Below, piece by piece: positions 34,252-41,759 of a stretch of DNA of 64,000 bases. Location of the stretch: positions 43,368 to 107,367 of the forward strand of contig CAAEFE010000116.1 of NCBI GenBank assembly GCA_900755095.1, written 5' to 3'. This DNA is from an uncultured Bacteroides sp. GTDB lineage: Bacteria; Bacteroidota; Bacteroidia; Bacteroidales; Bacteroidaceae. A program made the position numbers and the translations under genes. Every line of letters begins with the position of its first letter. Within the stretch, counting starts at the first letter, position 1. The notes under the pieces are model-generated. The model had not been told where the DNA came from, ran no database searches, and worked only from the letters and a program-made list of their open reading frames with translations.

Positions 34252-35988
34252 TCAATTCATATTTGTAACCTGTCTGTTCACCATCCGGGCAAATATACCA
34301 TTTTTCTTTTTCAATTCCTCCGGTGTTCCCATTTCAGCAACACTTCCATTCTCCAATACTACAATTTTGTCGGCATTGGCAACGGTGCGCATACGGTGCG
34401 CAATAATCAGCACCGTTTTGTTACGTACCAATTCAGATATACCTGCCTGTATCTTGGTTTCATTCTCAACATCAAGCGAAGCCGTAGCCTCATCCAACAG
34501 AACAATCGGAGCATCCTTCAACAAAGCGCGGGCAATGGAAATACGCTGACGCTCACCGCCGGATAATGTTTCTCCATTCTCACCGATAATCGTCTGGTAT
34601 CCCTGCGGCATTTTAGTGACAAACTCATCACATTGTGCCAAGCGGGCAACTCTCCGGACTTCCTCATCCGTAGCATCCCGTTTGCCAATACGGATATTAT
34701 CCATAATGGAAGCATTGAAAAGAACTACATCCTGAAAGACAACGGAATAGTTTTTCAACAAAGTTTCAGGATCAATCCGACTGATATCCTGCCCGCCGAG
34801 GGTAATCTTTCCCGACTGGATATCCCAGAAACGTGCCGCCAACCTGGCCGCCGTACTCTTGCCACTACCTGAAGGACCAACCAAAGCCGTTTTTTCACCT
34901 TGCCGGGCAATAAAAGACAAGTTATTCAGAATTTGTTTTCCCTGCTCATAAGCAAAGTCTACCTGTCTGAATTCGATATCATAACCTTGAGGAGTGAATT
35001 CGGTAGTCCCGTTTTGTACCGGCAATGCTTCCATCTCATTCATTCTATTGATACGCACATCCAAATAGAACAAAGCGGCAATATTATTCATCACCTCACT
35101 GACCGGAGCATACACACGCGACCCGATAACCATAAATATAAGATAGGTAAACAAATCAACCGTACCCGAAGCCAAGAGATTGGCACCAACGATAATAACG
35201 CTTGCCAGTCCGAGTTTCAATACACTCTGGGAACCGTTTACCAACATGCCGAGCACCAGTTCATTACGAGTCAATACCTTTTCATAGGTATCAATGCTCG
35301 CATCCAGTTTTTCCAGATAGTCTCTCTCCTGATTGTAGGATTTTATCTCCTGAATGGTATCGAGTCCTTCCTGGATATGCTCGGTCACCATCCGCTTGTT
35401 CAGATAATTACTTTCATTGCTTTTCTGTATTTCCTTCTTCGAGAAAAGAAGGATTGCGGCAGCAAGCGGCACTACCCAGAACAAAGCAATCGTCAACTGC
35501 CAGTTATAAAATGCCATGCCGACGGTAATAAGCAGAATACTGATAATGGAAGCAAACAACTGGGGAACCGCATGCGAGAAAGTATGCTCGAGATCAGTGC
35601 AGTCATCCATAATCGTGGCGGTGAGGTCGGAAAGATTCTTTTCGCCAAAGAAAGCCAGAGGCAACTTGCGAAGTTTTTCCGCCAATGAGATACGCCGGTT
35701 TGCACTCTCATCATAAACGGTGGTATAGGTACTACGATATTGCAATACCGCAAATATATACATGACTATCATAAAGACAATACCGAGTATGCTATAATAG
35801 AGAATACCATGCGTCACCGAAGCCGAAGGCTGAAACACAGGACGAAGATATTCCTCAAGAAAAAGAAAAACAAATACCGCCGGCAACATCAATACAATAT
35901 CGAGCAGTGTAGTGAAAAACACACCTTTACAGAAATCTTTCGCTCCTTTAGTTGAAAGGGCAAAACGTCTTTTTATTACTTCAATCAT
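34252..35988 (-). CDS. ABC exporter half-transporter (membrane plus ATPase), subunit 2
   Basis: 578 aa, type IV ABC exporter fold: six membrane helices (about 1-310), then the ATPase. Walker A GPSGSGKST, Q-loop VVFQDVVLFNA, signature LSGGERQRISIARALL, Walker B IVLLDEATASLD with catalytic Glu, and H-loop IIAHRMRTV. It overlaps the upstream half-transporter gene by 8 nt, which points to a heterodimer. Both ATP sites look intact. Export substrate unknown (lipid, peptide or drug; siderophore-type importers of this fold also exist). Confidence 0.93.
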   Translation of the reverse strand: MIEVIKRRFALSTKGAKDFCKGVFFTTLLDIVLMLPAVFVFLFLEEYLRPVFQPSASVTHGILYYSILGIVFMIVMYIFAVLQYRSTYTTVYDESANRRISLAEKLRKLPLAFFGEKNLSDLTATIMDDCTDLEHTFSHAVPQLFASIISILLITVGMAFYNWQLTIALFWVVPLAAAILLFSKKEIQKSNESNYLNKRMVTEHIQEGLDTIQEIKSYNQERDYLEKLDASIDTYEKVLTRNELVLGMLVNGSQSVLKLGLASVIIVGANLLASGTVDLFTYLIFMVIGSRVYAPVSEVMNNIAALFYLDVRINRMNEMEALPVQNGTTEFTPQGYDIEFRQVDFAYEQGKQILNNLSFIARQGEKTALVGPSGSGKSTAARLAARFWDIQSGKITLGGQDISRIDPETLLKNYSVVFQDVVLFNASIMDNIRIGKRDATDEEVRRVARLAQCDEFVTKMPQGYQTIIGENGETLSGGERQRISIARALLKDAPIVLLDEATASLDVENETKIQAGISELVRNKTVLIIAHRMRTVANADKIVVLENGSVAEMGTPEELKKKNGIFARMVNRQVTNMN

Positions 35989-37753
35989 TAGAAACCTCCT
36001 TTCCTATTGTCCAGCGAACAGATTGCTGGTATTCATTCCACATATGATAATAGATGCCTTGTTTTCCAAGCAGGTTGGCATGTGTACCTTGTTCCGCAAT
36101 CTTCCCCTTGTCAATGACGAGGATATTGTCGGCATCAGTGATGCTTGAAAGACGATGAGCAATCATCAATACGGTTTTTCCTTTTGTCAGTTCTTTCAAG
36201 GCTTGCTGGATGAGATGCTCATTTTCGGGGTCGGCAAAAGCAGTCGCCTCATCCAGTACAATGATGGGAGCATTTTTCAGGATTGCACGTGCCAGTACGA
36301 TCCGTTGCTGTTCCCCGCCGGAGAGATATGTTCCCTCCGTACCAATCTTCGTATTCAGTCCGAGCGGAAGTTTATTGATAATTTCCCGGCATTGTGCCAT
36401 ATCTACTGCCCGTTCCACTTCCTCCATTGTCGCGTCGGGATTACCATATTTGATATTTTCGAGCAGAGAAGTCTTGAACAGCTTTGTATTCTGGAACACG
36501 AAAGAAATATATTTCATCAGTTCTTCGGGAGCGATTTCTCTTACATTGATGCCACCTATTAAAACTTTCCCTTCCGTTGCCTCCCAGAAACGGGGAACTA
36601 GACGGGCAATCGTTGTTTTCCCTCCGCCCGAAGCTCCGACAAGAGCTACTGTGTTTCCTTGCGGAATAGTGAAACTAACATCATCCACCGCCTTTTGATT
36701 AGCTCCCGGATAGCTGAAGGAAACTTTTTCGAACTGAATACTGAATTCCTTTACCGGTTGTGGATGCTCTACAACAGTCAGGTGCTCATAAGCAACCAGA
36801 TTCTCAAGACGTCCGATAGCTTCACTCGCCTGCCCCAAAGCCTGATTGAGATACATACTCTTCATGATACTTTGGGAGAATACAGGAGTAATGAGAACAA
36901 ACAGGAAGAAATTAAGTAATACCGATGCATAATTACCTGAATAACCAATCAGCAAAATAGCCAACGGAGCAAGGAAAAACACAAAACCATTGATTATTAC
37001 GGTATAGAGCGACATCGGCTTCTCCCACATTCGTGTATAGCCGAATACCATTTTATTATAATTCATGATACAGCGGTGAAAGTTTTTGAAAGAGTAAATA
37101 GTCTGCTGGAAAACCTTCACTACGGGAATTCCTCTCACATACTCTACAGCTTCGGTATTCATTTCCTCCAGAGAGGTCATGTAGCTTTTCATAAACTGCC
37201 GTCCCTCCGCATTCATCATAAAACCCATAACCAGCATGGCAATAATTACAGGGACGATACATGCCAGACCGAGTATCCAATCGAACACAAAAATCAGTAT
37301 GGCAGCTACCAACGGCACTAGAAAAGTAGCCGCAAGGTCGGGCAACTGATGTGCCAGAAAACTATGGGTAACCCCTGCATTGTCATCTATAATCTTGCGA
37401 ATACGTCCGCTCGTATTAATGTCAAAGAAGCCGAGAGGCATACGCACTATCTGGCGCATGGCTTCTTTACGCAAATTCGATTCAACCCGAAAAGCTGCAA
37501 GATGCGAAGACATCAATGCGGCAAAATAAAGGACGATGCTCGCCACGGCCATGCCTGCCGCCCACCAGGCATACGTCACCACATTACCGGAAGAGGTTAT
37601 CTCTCCGTGTTCAAGCAGTTCTCTCACAATCAGCCAAATAAGGATATAAGGCAACATGCCCGCCAGGGCACTTAGGGCAGACAGCAGCATTGCCGCAGGC
37701 AAAAGCACTTTCCGTTTACCCATGTAGTTCTGAAGTTTTTTCAATGTACTCAT
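35981..37753 (-). CDS. ABC exporter half-transporter, subunit 1
   Basis: 590 aa, same architecture as its partner: membrane domain about 1-330, ATPase about 345-575. Walker A ALVGASGGGKTTIAR, signature LSGGEQQRIVLARAIL, Walker B IIVLDEATAFADPENE, H-loop MIAHRLSSI. First gene of the leftward ABC-ABC-TetR unit; starts at ATG 37751-37753, directly next to the palindrome AACGTACGTT. Confidence 0.93.
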   Translation of the reverse strand: MSTLKKLQNYMGKRKVLLPAAMLLSALSALAGMLPYILIWLIVRELLEHGEITSSGNVVTYAWWAAGMAVASIVLYFAALMSSHLAAFRVESNLRKEAMRQIVRMPLGFFDINTSGRIRKIIDDNAGVTHSFLAHQLPDLAATFLVPLVAAILIFVFDWILGLACIVPVIIAMLVMGFMMNAEGRQFMKSYMTSLEEMNTEAVEYVRGIPVVKVFQQTIYSFKNFHRCIMNYNKMVFGYTRMWEKPMSLYTVIINGFVFFLAPLAILLIGYSGNYASVLLNFFLFVLITPVFSQSIMKSMYLNQALGQASEAIGRLENLVAYEHLTVVEHPQPVKEFSIQFEKVSFSYPGANQKAVDDVSFTIPQGNTVALVGASGGGKTTIARLVPRFWEATEGKVLIGGINVREIAPEELMKYISFVFQNTKLFKTSLLENIKYGNPDATMEEVERAVDMAQCREIINKLPLGLNTKIGTEGTYLSGGEQQRIVLARAILKNAPIIVLDEATAFADPENEHLIQQALKELTKGKTVLMIAHRLSSITDADNILVIDKGKIAEQGTHANLLGKQGIYYHMWNEYQQSVRWTIGKEVSND

Positions 37754-37836
37754 AACGTACGTTCAATCTATATTAAGTTCGACAATCATTTAACTTATCG
37801 CTTGTTTTCAAAAAAGAACAATATTCGAAATCGTTC
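37754..37836 (-). promoter_or_regulatory. Candidate operators of the ABC-TetR unit
   Basis: Two symmetrical sites: the exact palindrome AACGTACGTT at 37754-37763, abutting the start codon, and an imperfect 21-bp palindrome at 37816-37836 with outer arms GAAC/GTTC and centre TTCGAA. Either could bind the TetR protein encoded at the end of the unit. The promoter itself is not clear by eye. Confidence 0.4.
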
Positions 37837-37842
37837 AAAAAA

Positions 37843-37959
37843 AAGAGAGCTTATATTTCTATAAGCTCTCTTCATCCCATTCAATCCGGTGCATGTGCAC
37901 CTTTGATATATGATTAATCTCGACTCGTCTCTCACTGATTCGCATAAGTTTTCAAATAT
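37843..37959 (-). ncRNA. Candidate ~115-nt sRNA or leader with promoter and terminator
   Basis: Leftward. Promoter on the minus strand: ATTG (plus CAAT 37994-37997), 20 nt, TACCTTTG (plus CAAAGGTA 37966-37973), then CAG. The RNA ends in a perfect 12-bp hairpin, AGAGAGCTTATA/TATAAGCTCTCT (plus 37844-37871), followed by eight U. A further hairpin GGTGCA/TGCACC lies near 37892-37905. No ORF. It starts just after the hexosaminidase gene and ends 90 nt before the ABC genes, so it is a free-standing sRNA or a terminated leader of the ABC unit. Confidence 0.62.
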
Positions 37960-38018
37960 TTTCTGCAAAGGTACAGCTCGCCGGCAAGACGGACAATACC
38001 TAAAAATAATGAAATTTG

Positions 38019-40325
38019 CTATTCATGTTTCAGCCATGCACTTGGCAATACTTCTTTTTCACCTTTTTCATTCACCAGTTCCATCTGCAATACGCCTCCG
38101 TTACAATCGAAGTAACGTACCTCTATCGGATGAAGCCCGGCTTTCAAAGCCTTCTGCACAATAATCTCTACCGGCGAATGTGCTCCATCATTATCTCCCA
38201 ACAATTCACCGTCAAGCATTAATGTGCTACCGTCGTCCGAGAGAAGGGCAAATGTATAGATACCATCGGCAGGAACTTCCAGATAGCCGGTCAATACCAG
38301 ACCGATATTTCCTTTCACCTCTTCGGGAATGGATACCGATTCCACCACATACTCCCCTTTGACAGGAGCTGCATCAATATCCGCACAAAGATTACCACGG
38401 AAATCGTGCCATACTGCTTTCAAGCCGGGCTGCAAAGCAGCCGGAGCAGTCACCGCCTCCGCATAAGGAGCCTTTACATACTTGGTACGCACCGCATCCG
38501 AAGGAGAACCATCCGGACGAAAAGTGCGGAAAGCGAAATCCGTAGTCTTCCCAACTTCCAAAGCACCGTTATAAAGAGCTGATTCTTTGGTAGGCATACT
38601 GCCGTCTGTCGTATAACGTATTTCAGTACCGGGTAACGGGCAGGTCAATTCCACAGTTGTTTCATCAATAAATGCATTCACTTTATAGAATCCCTGCAAA
38701 TCAGGCACCCTATAATTTACCCTCATCACATCCATCCGCTTAAATTGCGGAACAAGCTGACGATAAAATTCTTCGAGACCCGGTTTAGCTGTCGGCTCCG
38801 CCCAAGCTATTTCACTCAACGCTATCATACGGGGAACAATCAAATATTCAATGCGCTTCATTGTCGGAATCCATTCAGCCCAGAGATTCGCCTGCACACC
38901 CCAGATATATTTCTTCTGTTCCGGCGATAACCGCTCGTCTGCACACGGATCATACGCAAGTATTTTCTTTACTGAATTCTGATCCTGCGCATAATCGAAA
39001 TAGAAATATTCATTCGGACAAGCAATCACTTTCTGCTTTTGTGCAGTTGCCGTAGGCAATGCATCTTTCGCCCAACTTCTCCACCAGGTAATGGCAGCAT
39101 CGGAAGATAATCCGTCGGATACCACTTCATCCCAGCCTATGAGTTTCTTTCCGTTGGCAAGGAAGAATTTCTCCATGTCACGTACAAACCATGCCTGAAG
39201 TTCTTCTACCGAACCCAGTTTCTCCGTACGAATCCGTTTCTGACAAAGAGGACATTTCTTCCAGTTGGCTTTTTCCACTTCATCACCACCCATGTGCACA
39301 TATTCATAAGGGAAAAGTTCAAAAACTTCTTTGAACACATTCTGACAGAACTCCAGCGTTGTATCTTTGCCCGGACAGATAGGAGAAGAGAAAGTTTTCC
39401 CCCACCCGATTAATCCGTCACACACCAATTCCGGATATTGACCGATAGCTGCCAGGAAATGTCCCGGCATATCGATCTCGGGAATGACATCGATACCTCT
39501 TTGCGTAGCATAGGCTACTATTTCTTTTATATCATCATGAGTGTAATAACCTCCATACAGCGTATCTCCTTCCACAATGCGTATCTTATCTTCCGGAATC
39601 AGGAAATCGGTATTATCTTCTTCTTTCGCACGTGCCATACAGGTACGATCCTGCGTATTGAATTTACGCCAGGCCCCTTTTTCTGTAAGCAACGGGTATT
39701 TCTCGATCTCTATACGCCAACCCTGATCGTCGGACAGATGCCAGTGGAACTTATTAAGTTTATACAAAGACATCAGATCTAATACATGCTTCACTTCTTT
39801 TTTATTCCAGAAATGGCGGGAAGCATCCAACATAAATCCACGCCATTCAAACCGTGGCGCATCTTCTATTTGCACGACAGGGATAGAATAATTCTGTTTC
39901 TCTCCCTGCACTTCTATCGTTGCAGGAAGCAACTGGCGAATAGTAGTAATAGCAGAAATAATACCCGAATAGTCAGTTGCCTCTACCCGAATATACTCCG
40001 GTGTAGACTCAAGTTTATAAGAGCTAGGCTTTCCAACAGTATCCTTCAACTGAAAATACATATCTACCTGACTCTTATCGGTAGTGACTTCAACAGAAGA
40101 CGATATGACATTCCGAAGAATCTCCTGCAGATACCCGGCAGCCGGAAACAAGGACTGATCGGAAACCCCAATCTTCATTCCATCTTTTAAAACAAACGAG
40201 CCAGACTGCTCGGTCAGACTAACGGGGGTAGGTAAGATTGCAATCTCTTGCTTGACGGTAGGCGTGCAAGAAGAAAAAATACAAGCTGACACAATGAGAA
40301 AAGAGCTACTTAGTTTTTTGAACAT
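38019..40325 (-). CDS. GH20 beta-N-acetylhexosaminidase lipoprotein
   Basis: Removes terminal GlcNAc/GalNAc from host glycans or glycosaminoglycans. 768 aa. Lipobox in IFSSC after the signal peptide MFKKLSSSFLIVSACIFSSC. GH20 N-terminal domain (about 30-150), then the TIM barrel starting at RFEWRGFMLDASRHFW; the catalytic pair is in YVHMGGDEVEKANWK (Asp-Glu near residues 346-347). After about residue 520 come a CHB-like domain (EIRYTTDGSMPT) and a PA14-like module (VPADGIYTFALLSDDGSTLM). Monocistronic; not next to SusCD genes, so it is a free enzyme rather than part of a visible PUL. Confidence 0.94.
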   Translation of the reverse strand: MFKKLSSSFLIVSACIFSSCTPTVKQEIAILPTPVSLTEQSGSFVLKDGMKIGVSDQSLFPAAGYLQEILRNVISSSVEVTTDKSQVDMYFQLKDTVGKPSSYKLESTPEYIRVEATDYSGIISAITTIRQLLPATIEVQGEKQNYSIPVVQIEDAPRFEWRGFMLDASRHFWNKKEVKHVLDLMSLYKLNKFHWHLSDDQGWRIEIEKYPLLTEKGAWRKFNTQDRTCMARAKEEDNTDFLIPEDKIRIVEGDTLYGGYYTHDDIKEIVAYATQRGIDVIPEIDMPGHFLAAIGQYPELVCDGLIGWGKTFSSPICPGKDTTLEFCQNVFKEVFELFPYEYVHMGGDEVEKANWKKCPLCQKRIRTEKLGSVEELQAWFVRDMEKFFLANGKKLIGWDEVVSDGLSSDAAITWWRSWAKDALPTATAQKQKVIACPNEYFYFDYAQDQNSVKKILAYDPCADERLSPEQKKYIWGVQANLWAEWIPTMKRIEYLIVPRMIALSEIAWAEPTAKPGLEEFYRQLVPQFKRMDVMRVNYRVPDLQGFYKVNAFIDETTVELTCPLPGTEIRYTTDGSMPTKESALYNGALEVGKTTDFAFRTFRPDGSPSDAVRTKYVKAPYAEAVTAPAALQPGLKAVWHDFRGNLCADIDAAPVKGEYVVESVSIPEEVKGNIGLVLTGYLEVPADGIYTFALLSDDGSTLMLDGELLGDNDGAHSPVEIIVQKALKAGLHPIEVRYFDCNGGVLQMELVNEKGEKEVLPSAWLKHE

Positions 40326-40460
40326 GCGGTTAACTATTTAATAAATTAATTGTCCTGTTTTTAATTGACCATCTATATATAATACAACTAAAACGTATAA
40401 ACTACTAAAAAGGCAGAAAAAGTTTTTTGCGACTTCATATCACAGACTCCTATTAATGTT

Positions 40461-40468
40461 TATCTTTG
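40461..40468 (+). promoter_or_regulatory. -7 box of the CDF transporter gene
   Basis: TATCTTTG at 40461-40468, exact, 41 nt before the start codon. A -33 box at normal spacing is not evident. Confidence 0.4.
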
Positions 40469-40509
40469 CTCCCCAATCCCATTACAAACAATTATAAAGA
40501 GTCACTTCA

Positions 40510-41424
40510 ATGTCAAGAGAGAAAATACTAATCACAACCTCGTGGATCAGCACAATTGGCAATGCAATCTTGTCCGTATCCAAAATCATAATCGGTTTAT
40601 TTGCCGGTAGTTTAGCCGTAGTCGGCGACGGTATCGACTCGGCAACCGACGTCGTTATCTCTATCGTTATGATTTTTACGGCACGCCTCATCAACCGCCC
40701 TCCTTCAAAGAAATATGTATTCGGATATGAGAAAGCGGAAGGGATCGCAACAAAGATTCTATCACTCGTGATATTTTATGCCGGTGTACAAATGTTGCTA
40801 TCATCCACTAAAAACATCTTTTCAGATGAAGTGAAAGAGATACCATCGGCTATCGCCATCTATGTCACTATATTTTCTATTATCGGTAAACTCTTACTGG
40901 CTTCATACCAGTACAAACAGGGAAAGAAGATCAACAGTTCCATGCTCACGGCAAACGCTATCAATATGCGTAATGATGTTGTCATTTCAACCAGTGTTTT
41001 GTTAGGATTGATATTTACTTTTATCTTCAAATTGCCGATACTCGATTCGATAACAGGATTGATAATCAGTCTCTTTATCATCAAATCTTCCATCAGCATC
41101 TTCATTGATTCCAATGTGGAGCTAATGGACGGGGTGAAAGATGTCAATGTATATAATAAGATATTCGAGGCTGTAGAGAAAGTGCCCGGTGCCAGTAATC
41201 CGCATCGCGTCCGGTCACGAATGATAGGGAATCTCTATATGATTACCCTTGATATAGAAGTGAATCCACAAATCACGATCACGCAAGCCCATGAGATTGC
41301 CGATGCAGTGGAGAAGAGCATCATTAATTCGGTAGATAATGTATATGACATTCTGGTACATGTGGAACCTGCCGGTAAATGTCAGACAGGAGAAAAATTC
41401 GGGGTCGATAAAGATATGGTTTGA
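40510..41424 (+). CDS. Cation diffusion facilitator (CDF) transporter
   Basis: 304 aa proton-driven metal exporter (FieF/MamM-like). Six membrane segments in the first ~200 residues; the metal site in the second is AVVGDGIDSATDVV (two Asp), and in the fifth NAINMRNDVVIS (Asn/Asp). The cytosolic C-terminal domain (about 205-295) is ferredoxin-like with HRVRSRMIGNLYMI and VYDILVHVEP. Substitution of the usual His by Asn in the fifth-helix motif (NAINMRND) suggests Mn or Fe rather than Zn, by analogy to family members. Monocistronic. Confidence 0.88.
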   Translation: MSREKILITTSWISTIGNAILSVSKIIIGLFAGSLAVVGDGIDSATDVVISIVMIFTARLINRPPSKKYVFGYEKAEGIATKILSLVIFYAGVQMLLSSTKNIFSDEVKEIPSAIAIYVTIFSIIGKLLLASYQYKQGKKINSSMLTANAINMRNDVVISTSVLLGLIFTFIFKLPILDSITGLIISLFIIKSSISIFIDSNVELMDGVKDVNVYNKIFEAVEKVPGASNPHRVRSRMIGNLYMITLDIEVNPQITITQAHEIADAVEKSIINSVDNVYDILVHVEPAGKCQTGEKFGVDKDMV

Positions 41425-41459
41425 TCCATCTCTACACAGAGTTTCTTTCACTTTCCTCT

Positions 41460-41560
41460 ATCACCTATCACCGACACTTCCAAAAGCTCTTATTCATGGG
41501 GATTTCAGGGGTGGTGACAGGTTGTTTGCAACCTATCACCGCATCTATCACCTATCACCG
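41460..41560 (+). repeat. CTATCACC-type short repeats with a hairpin
   Basis: CTATCACCTATCACCG occurs twice (at about 41458 and 41550) and a third half-copy, CCTATCACCG, at about 41532. Between them GGTGACAGGTTG and CAACCTATCACC form a hairpin with one mismatch. Located just downstream of the CDF gene and before the 22-bp array. Confidence 0.6.
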
Positions 41561-41607
41561 CCCGATCAATCAATGATTAACAAGGAGAAAAGAACAAGTC
41601 TCTATAC

Positions 41608-41759
41608 GACATATTAGTTTCAGCCGCTTGAAACTTTTAGTTTCAAGGCTTGGAACAAAGTGTTTCCCGGTGTGAAACAAATCGTTTCACTATTTGAAAC
41701 AAAGTGTTTCAACGCAGGAAACAAAAAGTACCGTGCCGGGAAACTATTTTTATGACCGA
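41608..41759 (+). repeat. 22-bp tandem array of inverted repeats, about seven units
   Basis: Units begin at 41608, 41630, 41652, 41674, 41696, 41718 and 41740, exactly every 22 bp. A full unit is GAAACAAAGTGTTTC plus seven variable bases; the GAAAC and GTTTC halves are complementary, so each unit is a small hairpin. The best units are 41674 and 41696; the ends are worn. It lies between the convergent CDF and TonB-receptor genes and ends exactly at the receptor stop codon. Confidence 0.8.

Noticed and set aside
34900..35688. 262-aa plus-strand ORF within the ABC exporter genes
   Set aside because: Antisense to a membrane-domain coding region; no motifs, and the ABC frame is intact.
41608..41759. 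Possible CRISPR array downstream of the CDF gene
   Set aside because: Period of 22 bp with only seven variable bases per unit; no cas genes; better described as a tandem array of small palindromes.
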